DNA of 10,106 bases from DATBMY01 sp036554605 (lineage in GTDB: Bacteria > Acidobacteriota > Blastocatellia > UBA7656), in assembly GCA_036554605.1 (NCBI GenBank), contig DATBMY010000057.1, positions 1 through 10,106 of the forward strand. The letters are read 5' to 3'. The notes beneath the pieces are model-generated. The model was not told where the DNA came from. It searched no databases and saw only the letters and a list, made by a program, of their open reading frames with translations. Of this stretch, positions 1 to 7,136 are shown in pieces. How positions within the stretch are numbered: position 1 is the stretch's first letter; each line of letters begins with the position of its first letter. Both the position numbers and the translations under genes were made by a program.

Positions 1-466
1 GGCTCGCATCCATCACCCCAACGCCGGGGCGTCGAAGCTGACCACGGCGCTTGCAAACCCCACGCACTACTTCGAGATGACCTTCAACGCCGAGGCGGGC
101 CGAGCCTACCGGCTGTGGATAAGAGGCAAGGCCGACAACAACAGCTGGGCCAACGACTCCATCTTCGCGCAGTTTTCAGCAAGCGTAACGAGCAGCGGGG
201 CGGCGACCTACCGAATAGGGAGCACGTCGGCGGCGGAGGTGAACCTGGAGGACTGCTCTGGGTGCGGGCTATCTGGATGGGGATGGCAGGATAACGGGTG
301 GGGAGTGGGAGTGATGGGGCCGGTGATCTACTTTCAGACCACGGGAGTGCAGACCATAAGGATACAGACGCGCGAGGACGGTCTCTCCATCGACCAGATA
401 GTGCTGTCGCCGAGCACGTACATCAATACAGCTCCTGGTCCGTTAAAGAACGACAATACTATCTTA
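1..466 (+). repeat. Intragenic direct repeat, copy A (CBM-like module)
   Basis: This is the first copy of a module-sized direct repeat; the second starts 1119 bases downstream (1120-1585). The copies align without gaps. Two tracts are identical base for base: 46-137 (about 92 nt) and 284-381 (about 98 nt). The ends of the repeat carry many more changes. The copy begins left of the window. Confidence 0.92.
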
Positions 467-1594
467 CAGAGGTCGAATGGCAGCGCGAGCACATCCGTAG
501 CAGTAACGGGGATATCACCCAATTCAGGTGTGACGACGGGCGGCACGTCCGTTTCGATCACAGGTTCCGGCTTCCAGCCCGGAGCCCAGGTTACCATAGG
601 CGGGATTGCTGCCCAGTCCATCACAGTAAATAGCAGCACTTCCATATCCGCTGTGACACCAGCCCACTCGGCGGGAACGGTCGATGTAGTCGTCACTAAC
701 CCGGACACGCAGAGTGGTATCCTGCCGGGCGGTTATACATATACGAACCCGTCGAACCCGAACCAGGACCCGGTTGTGAGCATCACGGCCACTCCGACGA
801 GCGGCTCCTCGCCGCTGATGGTCTCCTTCTCCTCACAGGCATCAGATCCTGACGGCTTCATCGCCTCCTACAGCTGGGATTTCGGCGACGGCAACACCTC
901 TTCCCTTCCCGCTCCCTCTCATTCTTATCAATCGGCGGGCTCCTTTACCGCCAGGCTAACCGTCACCGACAATGACGGCGGTTCGTCCTCGGCCTCTGTC
1001 GTCATCACCGTCTCGGGCACTCCTCCTGTCGGCTCCGACGAGGTCGTGCTTTATGCTTCCCAGGCGCAGGTGCGGGCCGGCGGTTGGGCTGTCGTGCAGG
1101 ACTCGACAGCGGCAGGCGGGGCTCGCATTCACCATCCCAATGCCGGGGCGGGAAAGCTGAGCAAGGCGCTTGCAAACCCCACGCACTACTTCGAGATGAC
1201 CTTCAACGCCGAGGCGGGCCGAGCCTACCGGCTGTGGATAAGAGGCAAGGCCGACAGCAACAGCTGGGCCAACGACTCCATCTTCGTGCAGTTTTCAGCA
1301 AGCGTAACGAGCAGCGGGACTTCTACCTACCGGATAGGGAGCACGTCGGCGGCGGAGATGAATCTGGAGGACTGCAGTGGGTGCGGGCTATCTGGATGGG
1401 GGTGGCAGGATAACGGGTGGGGAGTGGGAGTGATGGGGCCGGTGATCTACTTTCAGACCACGGGAGTGCAGACCATAAGGATACAGACGCGCGAGGACGG
1501 CTTTTCGATAGACCAGATAGTGCTGTCGCCCTCGACATACCTCAACAGCTCGCCCGGCGCTTTGAAGAATGACAATACCATCCTGTCCAAGTGA
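2..1594 (+). CDS. Secreted modular protein, 3' end (CBM-like / IPT-TIG / PKD / CBM-like)
   Basis: The gene is cut by the left window edge. The frame is open from base 2, and bases 2-76 encode the same module residues (ARIHHPNAG) as the downstream copy, so the ATG at 77 is an internal methionine. Visible order: most of a CBM-like beta-rich module (2 to about 430, with LEDCSGCG and SGWGWQDNGWG); an IPT/TIG immunoglobulin-like domain (about 497-742; GISPNSG, SITGSGFQPGAQVTIGG); a PKD domain (about 767-1018; YSWDFGDG, a family hallmark); a full second CBM-like module (about 1034-1550, starting DEVVLYASQAQVR). The chain ends 10-15 residues after the module, with no sorting signal or membrane helix. 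Known: PKD and IPT domains occur in surface and secreted proteins. Inferred: an extracellular carbohydrate-binding or adhesive protein; any enzymatic domain would lie upstream. The ligand is unknown and I do not recognise a named family for the duplicated module. Confidence 0.88.
   Translation, partial: ARIHHPNAGASKLTTALANPTHYFEMTFNAEAGRAYRLWIRGKADNNSWANDSIFAQFSASVTSSGAATYRIGSTSAAEVNLEDCSGCGLSGWGWQDNGWGVGVMGPVIYFQTTGVQTIRIQTREDGLSIDQIVLSPSTYINTAPGPLKNDNTILQRSNGSASTSVAVTGISPNSGVTTGGTSVSITGSGFQPGAQVTIGGIAAQSITVNSSTSISAVTPAHSAGTVDVVVTNPDTQSGILPGGYTYTNPSNPNQDPVVSITATPTSGSSPLMVSFSSQASDPDGFIASYSWDFGDGNTSSLPAPSHSYQSAGSFTARLTVTDNDGGSSSASVVITVSGTPPVGSDEVVLYASQAQVRAGGWAVVQDSTAAGGARIHHPNAGAGKLSKALANPTHYFEMTFNAEAGRAYRLWIRGKADSNSWANDSIFVQFSASVTSSGTSTYRIGSTSAAEMNLEDCSGCGLSGWGWQDNGWGVGVMGPVIYFQTTGVQTIRIQTREDGFSIDQIVLSPSTYLNSSPGALKNDNTILSK
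1120..1585 (+). repeat. Intragenic direct repeat, copy B (CBM-like module)
   Basis: Second copy of the module at 1-466. Identical tracts lie at 1165-1256 and 1403-1500. Both copies end with the same residues (LKNDNTIL), although the codons there differ. Copy B is followed almost at once by the stop codon, whereas copy A continues into the IPT domain. Confidence 0.92.
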
Positions 1595-1663
1595 GCAAAG
1601 GTTGGTTAAGAATTAGGTTTTCGTCGTCCGACTCTGCCCGTTCCACAGCCCGCCTGACGATTG

Positions 1664-1683
1664 CCAACGGCTAAACGCGTTGG
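1664..1683. other. Small inverted repeat downstream of the modular protein gene
   Basis: CCAACG (1664-1669) and CGTTGG (1678-1683) form a 6-bp perfect stem with an 8-nt loop. The following bases are GTTTGTC, so there is only a minimal T-tract. It could be a weak terminator for the upstream gene, or an operator just before the candidate promoter at 1686. The stem is short and may be chance. Confidence 0.25.
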
Positions 1684-1685
1684 GT

Positions 1686-1715
1686 TTGTCATATACTTTC
1701 CCGCGATGATAGACT
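1686..1715 (+). promoter_or_regulatory. Candidate sigma70-type promoter for the sugar operon
   Basis: TTGTCA (1686-1691, five of six matches to TTGACA) is followed after 18 bases by TAGACT (1710-1715, four of six to TATAAT), about 50 bases before the ATG at 1766. An alternative -10 of TATACT at 1692-1697 has no good -35 partner. The location suits a promoter for the 1766-3901 pair. The match is modest and promoter consensus in this lineage is not well known to me. Confidence 0.35.
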
Positions 1716-1765
1716 TTCGCTTACTTTTAGATAGCTGAACGGATTACGGGAGCGCACAAATAAAG

Positions 1766-2803
1766 ATGCAAGCACTGATACTTGCGGGCGGCAAAGGCAC
1801 GCGTCTTCGCCCGCTCACAATGCACACGCCAAAGCCCATCGTTCCATTAGCCAACCAGCCTTTCTTGCTGTACCAGATGGAGCTGCTCAAGCGCGCTGAC
1901 ATCCGCGACGTAATACTCTCGCTTTCATACCAGCCGAATAAGATACAGGACCGTCTTGGCGACGGGACCGATCATGACGTTCGCATAAGCTATACGGTTG
2001 AGGCAGCGCCGCTCGGCACGGCGGGCGCTTTTCGTCATGCGGCGGGATTGATACGAGAGACGACCGTCGTGCTCAACGGCGATGTGCTTTCGGACATAGA
2101 CCTCGGCGAAGTCATACGGTTTCACCGAGAGCGCAACGCCACCGCGACCATTGTCCTTACGCCGGTGCCGAACCCGACCGCCTATGGTCTTGTCGAGACG
2201 GCCGAAGACGGCCGCGTAAGGCGTTTTCTCGAAAAGCCAAAGGCCGAAGAGGTCACCTGCGACACGATAAACGCCGGGGTATATATTCTTGAGCCGCGCG
2301 TGCTCGACTACATCCCCGAGGGCGAGCAATTCATGTTCGAGTACGGCGTCTTCCCGCGACTGCTCGAAGAGGGCGAGCCTTTTTACGGCTACGTGTGGCG
2401 CGGCTACTGGCGCGACATAGGCACGGCGCGCAGCTACTGGCAGGCCAATATGGACGTGCTAGCGGGCCGCGTGAAACTGCTCAACATATTGCCCGAGCCG
2501 CGCGGCGAAAAGTTCGACCTGGCCGCCGAGATCGATGCCGCCTCGATGGTCGATCCATCCTGCACGGTGAAGGCGAGCGCGCAGATAATCAATTCCGTGG
2601 TCAGCCGCAATTGCTATATAGAAGATCGGGCGCGAATAGAAAACAGCGTCGTGCGCGGCGGATCGCGCATAGGGCCGGGCGCGGTCGTGCGCGGCGCGGT
2701 CGTTGGCAAAAGCTGCCACATAGGCCGCTCGGTGATTGTCGAAGGCGGCTCGGTCCTCGGCGATAAATCGGTCCTCGCCGACTACAGCAGCGTCGGCCAG
2801 TGA
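1766..2803 (+). CDS. NDP-sugar pyrophosphorylase / mannose-1-phosphate guanylyltransferase-like
   Basis: Cytoplasmic enzyme expected to join a sugar 1-phosphate to an NTP, giving an NDP-sugar and pyrophosphate. The 345 residues match the COG1208-type architecture. The N-terminal Rossmann-like transferase domain has the signature GGKGTRLRPLT (8-18) with Lys23 in TPKP, the metal-binding Asp106 in NGDVL, FLEKP (154-158), NAGVY (169-173) and WRDIGT (215-220, Asp217). From about 255 to 340 come hexapeptide-like repeats typical of a left-handed beta-helix. The start is fixed by the family-typical MQALILAGG; a GGGAG lies 13 bases upstream, a long spacing. The next gene, a heptosyltransferase, follows after 27 bases, so the product probably feeds envelope glycan synthesis. 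Family members make GDP-mannose, dTDP- or ADP-glucose, or GDP-heptose; sequence alone does not settle the nucleotide or sugar. Confidence 0.9.
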   Translation: MQALILAGGKGTRLRPLTMHTPKPIVPLANQPFLLYQMELLKRADIRDVILSLSYQPNKIQDRLGDGTDHDVRISYTVEAAPLGTAGAFRHAAGLIRETTVVLNGDVLSDIDLGEVIRFHRERNATATIVLTPVPNPTAYGLVETAEDGRVRRFLEKPKAEEVTCDTINAGVYILEPRVLDYIPEGEQFMFEYGVFPRLLEEGEPFYGYVWRGYWRDIGTARSYWQANMDVLAGRVKLLNILPEPRGEKFDLAAEIDAASMVDPSCTVKASAQIINSVVSRNCYIEDRARIENSVVRGGSRIGPGAVVRGAVVGKSCHIGRSVIVEGGSVLGDKSVLADYSSVGQ

Positions 2804-2830
2804 CAGATCTTCTCTCGCCTTTTCCCGTCC

Positions 2831-3901
2831 ATGCAACAGCAGTCCATAAAGAGAGTCGTCATCCGCGCCCCCAACTGGGTTGGCGACGCCGTCATGGCCG
2901 TGCCCGCGCTCGGCGAGCTGAGGCGAATATTCAGCGCGGCGCGCGTGACGCTCGTCGCCCGGGCGTGGGTCGCCGGGCTCCTGGAAGATGAAGGTCTCTT
3001 TGACGACCTGATACCGGTTACCGATGCGCGCGGTCTCAAAAGAGTCGCGGCCTTTCTTGCCGACGCGCGGAGGCTGAGGGCGGAAAGAGCGGACCTTGCC
3101 GTGCTGCTTCAAAATGCTTTCGGCGCGGCGCTTGCGGCAAAGGCCGGCGGCGCGCGCCGCGTGACGGGCTATCCGACCGACGGCCGGCGCGCTCTGCTCG
3201 ATTACTCTATAGCCTTCGAGCACGATTATAAAACAAAGCATCAGGCGCGCTACTACCTGAACATAGCGGCCGAGCTTGAGCGGCGCCTTACCGGGACAAG
3301 CCTCGTCGAGATCGAAAGCGCGCGCCCGCGGCTTCATGCGCGCGAAGAGTTAAAACATAACGCGCGCGCCATGCTCGAAGGCCACGGCGTTGCTCAATCG
3401 TCCCGTATAGTTGTGATAAATCCCGGCGCGACCAACAGCCGCGCAAAGCAATGGCTCCCCGAGCGGTTTGCCGAGGCGGCCGACCTGCTCGCCGCGCGCG
3501 ACGGTTTTCAAGCGGTGATAGCCGGGACGGCCGCCGATGTGGAAGCAGCCGCGCGCGTGGCCCGCTTGATGCGCGCGCCGGTCGCGATGCTTGCCGGCCA
3601 AACAAGCATATCCGAGCTCAAAGGCGTGCTCGCCTGCTCCTCGCTTGTGATCTCCAACGATACCGGGACGGCGCATGTATCGGCCGCGCTCGGCGTCCCC
3701 ACCGTAGTCATCTTCGGCCCTACAGAGCATGTCGCGACCCGGCCCCTATCGGATGTGGCCACGGTCGTGCGCCACCCGGTCGACTGTTCTCCGTGCATGC
3801 TGCGAGAATGCCCTATCGACCATCGATGCATGACGCGGGTCGAAGTCGGCGATGTTTACGCGGCCGCGCGCGCGTTACTGGTCTCGGCCTCGGGCAAATG
3901 A
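2831..3901 (+). CDS. waaF: Lipopolysaccharide heptosyltransferase II-like (GT9)
   Basis: A GT-B fold glycosyltransferase of family GT9. Family members transfer heptose from ADP-heptose to the lipid A-inner core at the cytoplasmic face of the inner membrane. The 356 residues match the usual WaaF length. Visible motifs: NWVGDAVM (15-22; Asp19 matches the catalytic Asp position of the family); NPGATNSRAKQWLPERF (197-213; Lys206 in the donor phosphate-binding region); SNDTGTAHVSAALGVP (275-290) followed by FGPTEH, the donor-binding segment; and a WaaF-like cysteine cluster, C319, C322, C327 and C333. The family-typical N-terminus (VVIRAPNWVGD) supports the ATG at 2831, although no Shine-Dalgarno sequence is visible. 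It lies 27 bases after the nucleotidyltransferase, so the two are probably co-transcribed. It converges on glnE with a 22-base gap. The acceptor in this organism is not known; another GT9 role is possible. Confidence 0.88.
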   Translation: MQQQSIKRVVIRAPNWVGDAVMAVPALGELRRIFSAARVTLVARAWVAGLLEDEGLFDDLIPVTDARGLKRVAAFLADARRLRAERADLAVLLQNAFGAALAAKAGGARRVTGYPTDGRRALLDYSIAFEHDYKTKHQARYYLNIAAELERRLTGTSLVEIESARPRLHAREELKHNARAMLEGHGVAQSSRIVVINPGATNSRAKQWLPERFAEAADLLAARDGFQAVIAGTAADVEAAARVARLMRAPVAMLAGQTSISELKGVLACSSLVISNDTGTAHVSAALGVPTVVIFGPTEHVATRPLSDVATVVRHPVDCSPCMLRECPIDHRCMTRVEVGDVYAAARALLVSASGK

Positions 3902-3923
3902 AGTCATTTGACGGATAGTCTAT

Positions 3924-6896
3924 TTACTCGAAGACCTTTTCAAAGACGGCGCGTATCGCGGACGTGTGATGGGCGAGCAACTGCTCGAGTCTTTCGGCGG
4001 AGTCAAGCTCGAGCGCGCGCGCGAGGTCGGCAAGCGCGATCTGAGAAGCCGGCAGCATTTGAGTGGGCCGGTCCGAGAGCAGCCGCATCCAGTGGTCGAG
4101 ACGCCGCAGGAATGAGTAGCCGGCGTAAAGCGTACCGGCCGCGCTCGCTTCAAGAGTGTCTCGCTCGCCCAGGTGCTTTATAAGAGCGGTCGTGCCGCGC
4201 TCGGTCGGAAAATCTATGTGATCGCGCAACTGAAGATACCGCGTGATGAAATAAACATCCGTCATACCTCCCCGCCCCCACTTGATGTCGGGCCGCGCCG
4301 CCCGCGCCTTCTCTCGTTCGAGCCGCCCCCGCATCACCAGTAGATCGGATTTGAGCGAATCGTTGTCGGCGGCTGCCTCGAAAACGGCTTCGCCGATAAG
4401 AGAGCGCGCTCGCGCGCCGAATACGAGATTCCCCGCCACCTCGCGCAGTTTCAAGTAGGCCGAGTGCTCCCAGGCGGAAGCGCGCCGCTTCAAGTATGCC
4501 AGCAACCCGCCGAGCCCGCTCGCCAGTTGCCCGCTCGCGCCGTCCGGCCTCAGCCGCAGATCTATGCGATAGAGCAACCCTTCGCGCGTGATCGACGAAA
4601 GCCGGTGGATGAGTTCTGAGGCGAGCGCGGCGCAGAATTCGCCGGGCGATTTCATTCTCCCGCCAGCCGGCCATGGCGCGTCGTCGTCATAGACGAAGAG
4701 CAGATCGAGGTCCGAGCCGTAATCCATCCCCCGGTGTCCGAGCCTGCCCAATCCCATAATCGCGAACGGCAGTTCGGCCGGCGCGTCCGTTATCTCCTGT
4801 GACTCTAGCACTACCTTGAGCGCGACCTTGAGCGTTGCTTCCGCCAGCGCCGTCTGCTCAAGGTTGTTTGCCCTGAGACGATTCATGGCCGATTCATCCT
4901 CGCCCGCATCTTCTTGGCGTCCAATCATCGATATGTCTCTAAACCCTATATCGATCAGCCGGGCGTGCCAGGCGCGGCGCAGCGCGTCGGTCCTCGATGA
5001 TATATCGCCGTCGCCCTCGACGGCCGCGCCGAGCAGCGACAGGAAGTCGCCTCGCTCGACAGGCGTCTGCACAAGCACTGAAGCCATCAGCGGGCGGGAT
5101 ATGAGAACTTGAGCGAGGTGCTGGCTGCTCAACAGGACCGCGAGCCTTCGAATCAGCTCCGCCCAGTCGCCTTCCTTTATTCTCCAGCCGGCCGCCAGCA
5201 CCTGATCAGCCGTGTAGGTTGAAAGCGAGCTGGCCCAGGCCGCGAGGTTGCGAAGCGAGCGCAGCGGATTGATCGCGCGCGGCAGCGCCGATGCGAGCGC
5301 CTGCTCCAGCTTATGCGCGTCGAGCGAAGAGGCCTCTTCGCCGGACGGGACAAGCGCGGCCGCATGGCCCGCCAGCCGGCCGAGCGCCGCGGCCGAATGT
5401 GCTATTAGACGCCCGGCTTCGTCATCAATATCAATCTCTTTTATCCGGGGGCGCTCGGCGACCATCGCCGCGCCTGTTGCTTGCGAGCCTTCGTCAATGA
5501 AGACCCGGTTGAAGACCGCCCTCACCGCCGAAGTGTGCTTATCAAGATCGGCTAGTAATTCTCCGGTCGCCTGCTGGCCCTGGTAGCCCACGCGCCGCGC
5601 GAGCAGCTCTAATCTTTCTTGCGCAAGCGGCAGACGATGAGTCTGCGCGCCGTGCTCCATCTGAAGACGGTGCTCCAGGGTGCGCAGGAAAGTGTAAGCG
5701 GCCGACAGCCGCGCCCGCTCTTGCTCGGTCAGGTGGCTCTTTTCCGCCAACCGCGCGAGCACTATAAGCGTCTGCGCGGAACGCAGCCACGGCTCGCGCC
5801 CGCCCTTTTCGAGCTGAAGCGCCTGAGCTATGAACTCTATCTCGCGTATGCCGCCTCGCCCGAGCTTTACGTCATAACCCCCGGTCCGCTCGGCGGCGCG
5901 CCGGTCGATCTTCTCTTTCGTCTTTCGGACGTTCGCCAGCGCGCCCGTGACCGCGTCGGGCGCAAAGACTACGTCGCGCACGCGGGCCAGGAAATCGGCG
6001 ACGACCGCGTGGCTTCCGGCCGAAGCGCGGGCGCGTATGAGCATCTGGCGCTCCCAGTTCTCGGCCCTCGTGCGGTAATAGTCGGCGGCGCGCGCAACTT
6101 CCCACACCAGGTCGCCGTCGCGCCCGTAAGGGCGCAGCCTCAGATCGATCCTGTAGACCGCGCCTTCGCCCGTCTTGCTCCCGATCATCTGCGCGACGCG
6201 GCCGGCGACCAGCGCGAACAGCTCCTTATTGCTTACGATGGAATCGCGCCTTCGCCCGTCTCCCGCGGTCTCGCCCTCTCCCGAATAAAGGAACATCAGA
6301 TCGATGTCCGAAGCATAATTCAGCTCGCGACACCCGAGCTTGCCAAGCGCGACGACGGCGAATGCTGACTGCGCTATGCGGCCGCGCTCGTCGCGGGTCT
6401 GAGGCGCGCCGTGGATGTTTATCGCCTCCCTCAGCGCGAGCGCGAGCGCGTGGCCCGTTATGACGTCGGCAAGGTTGCTCAGCTCTTCCGTAACCTCGGA
6501 AAGCGTCGCCACGCGCAGGCAGTCGCGCAGGTATATTCTGAGCAGTTCTCGCCTTTTGAACCGGGCGAGCTGTGTTTTAGTATCCGCATCGCCCGCGCGC
6601 GCGACGAAGCGTGCCAGGTCTTCCGATAACTGCTCGACCGACTTGACCCGCGTCAGGTCGCGCTCGGTCTCTTGCTTGAGCCAGATTATATATTCCGGAT
6701 GGCGCAGCATCGTCTCGCCCAGGAAAGGGCTGTATGAAGCAAGCGTCAGCAGACGCGACATCAGCAGGTGGTTTCGAGCCAGTTCCGCGCGAATCCGTTC
6801 GGGAAGCTTCTCGGCGCGGGCGCGAAATGTCCGCGCGCCCCGCGCGTCGGGCAGCATGCTTATGAATGATTCGATGTCGGCAGGCTCATAGCTCAT
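3924..6896 (-). CDS. glnE: Bifunctional glutamine synthetase adenylyltransferase/deadenylase
   Basis: This enzyme attaches AMP to, and removes it from, a tyrosine of glutamine synthetase, tuning ammonia assimilation in response to PII and glutamine. It has 990 residues, against about 946 in E. coli, and is intact. It shows two nucleotidyltransferase halves. The N-terminal (adenylyl-removing) half has GKLGCRELNYASDIDL with Asp197 and Asp199. The C-terminal (adenylylating) half has GLGRLGHRGMDYGSDLDL with Asp729 and Asp731. These match the two known E. coli Asp pairs (173/175 and 701/703). Both halves contain the RIDLRLRP motif and a GRGG-[IM] segment typical of GlnE. The ATG at 6896 has only a weak upstream ribosome site. 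No glnA, glnB or glnD is in the window, so it appears monocistronic, divergent from the 7137 gene and convergent with waaF. Many long open frames on the opposite strand here reflect GC codon bias. Confidence 0.96.
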   Translation of the reverse strand: MSYEPADIESFISMLPDARGARTFRARAEKLPERIRAELARNHLLMSRLLTLASYSPFLGETMLRHPEYIIWLKQETERDLTRVKSVEQLSEDLARFVARAGDADTKTQLARFKRRELLRIYLRDCLRVATLSEVTEELSNLADVITGHALALALREAINIHGAPQTRDERGRIAQSAFAVVALGKLGCRELNYASDIDLMFLYSGEGETAGDGRRRDSIVSNKELFALVAGRVAQMIGSKTGEGAVYRIDLRLRPYGRDGDLVWEVARAADYYRTRAENWERQMLIRARASAGSHAVVADFLARVRDVVFAPDAVTGALANVRKTKEKIDRRAAERTGGYDVKLGRGGIREIEFIAQALQLEKGGREPWLRSAQTLIVLARLAEKSHLTEQERARLSAAYTFLRTLEHRLQMEHGAQTHRLPLAQERLELLARRVGYQGQQATGELLADLDKHTSAVRAVFNRVFIDEGSQATGAAMVAERPRIKEIDIDDEAGRLIAHSAAALGRLAGHAAALVPSGEEASSLDAHKLEQALASALPRAINPLRSLRNLAAWASSLSTYTADQVLAAGWRIKEGDWAELIRRLAVLLSSQHLAQVLISRPLMASVLVQTPVERGDFLSLLGAAVEGDGDISSRTDALRRAWHARLIDIGFRDISMIGRQEDAGEDESAMNRLRANNLEQTALAEATLKVALKVVLESQEITDAPAELPFAIMGLGRLGHRGMDYGSDLDLLFVYDDDAPWPAGGRMKSPGEFCAALASELIHRLSSITREGLLYRIDLRLRPDGASGQLASGLGGLLAYLKRRASAWEHSAYLKLREVAGNLVFGARARSLIGEAVFEAAADNDSLKSDLLVMRGRLEREKARAARPDIKWGRGGMTDVYFITRYLQLRDHIDFPTERGTTALIKHLGERDTLEASAAGTLYAGYSFLRRLDHWMRLLSDRPTQMLPASQIALADLARALELDSAERLEQLLAHHTSAIRAVFEKVFE

Positions 6897-6964
6897 TACC
6901 GGAATAATCTAGCACATCCTCGGACGGTACGGCCCCGCGAGCGGCAAAAGGCGCATCATTAGCG

Positions 6965-6991
6965 TTGATTTTTCAAAGTAACCAATATACC
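6965..6991 (+). promoter_or_regulatory. Weak candidate promoter for the 7137 gene
   Basis: TTGATT (6965-6970) and TATACC (6986-6991) are separated by 15 bases, shorter than the optimum. If used, the 5' leader would be about 140 bases long and would include the hairpin at 7096-7119. The segment is AT-rich compared with its surroundings, which is the main support. Confidence 0.27.
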
Positions 6992-7088
6992 TTTAGGGAG
7001 CAACAGGCTGTTACAAGCATTCTAAGGAGCGCCGCGGCTGTCTCCTCACCAATCGCGCGGCAAACAAGATTGCGTGCCCATGGAAGAA

Positions 7089-7119
7089 CCGAGATTCGGG
7101 CCACGGTTGTCGGGTCCGA
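7089..7119 (+). promoter_or_regulatory. 5'-leader hairpin with two mutually exclusive pairings
   Basis: TCGGGCC (7096-7102) pairs with GGTCCGA (7113-7119), giving a 7-bp stem with one G-T wobble and a 10-nt loop. The same TCGG (7096-7099) can instead pair with CCGA at 7089-7092 across a 3-nt loop. The downstream hairpin ends 8 bases before the Shine-Dalgarno sequence. It may affect translation initiation. This is structural inference by eye only. Confidence 0.3.
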
Positions 7120-7127
7120 AAAGGTCT

Positions 7128-7133
7128 GGAGGT
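7128..7133 (+). promoter_or_regulatory. Ribosome binding site that decides the start at 7137
   Basis: GGAGGT sits 3 bases before the ATG at 7137. The spacing is short, but it is the clearest Shine-Dalgarno sequence in the window. It places the start directly before a signal peptide (MLKRAKLVCL), favouring 7137 over the upstream in-frame ATGs at 7074 and 7080. Confidence 0.6.
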
Positions 7134-7136
7134 ATC

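Larger units (their letters stand above)
6897..7136. other. Divergent intergenic region, glnE / choice-of-anchor V gene
   Basis: This 240-base spacer should hold the promoters of both flanking genes. I see one weak promoter candidate on the + strand, an alternating hairpin near its right end, and a strong Shine-Dalgarno sequence. I found no convincing promoter for glnE. The sequence does not fit a riboswitch class that I can recognise. Confidence 0.6.

Noticed and set aside
77..1594. Independent gene starting at ATG 77 (505 residues)
   Set aside because: The frame is open back to base 2, and the upstream residues match the internal copy of the module at 1121-1195, so the methionine is internal to a longer protein.
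2459..3337. 292-residue - strand open frame across the sugar operon
   Set aside because: It spans the end of one conserved gene and the first half of another, both with family motifs; its own translation shows no motif and looks like an antisense shadow.
3895..3910. Hairpin CAAATG/CATTTG over the heptosyltransferase stop codon as a terminator
   Set aside because: The stem is only 6 mostly A-T pairs with a 4-base loop, and no T-tract follows on either strand.
5619..6368. 249-residue + strand open frame inside glnE
   Set aside because: It lies entirely opposite a well-supported glnE with its catalytic motifs. Composition is Arg/Ala/Leu-rich as expected of a GC-rich antisense frame, with no recognisable domain.
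7045..7080. Cyclic di-GMP (GEMM-type) riboswitch suggested by GGCAAAC
   Set aside because: Only the short GGCAAAC-like element fits. The second conserved GACGCAAAGCC-type segment and the tetraloop-receptor arrangement are absent.
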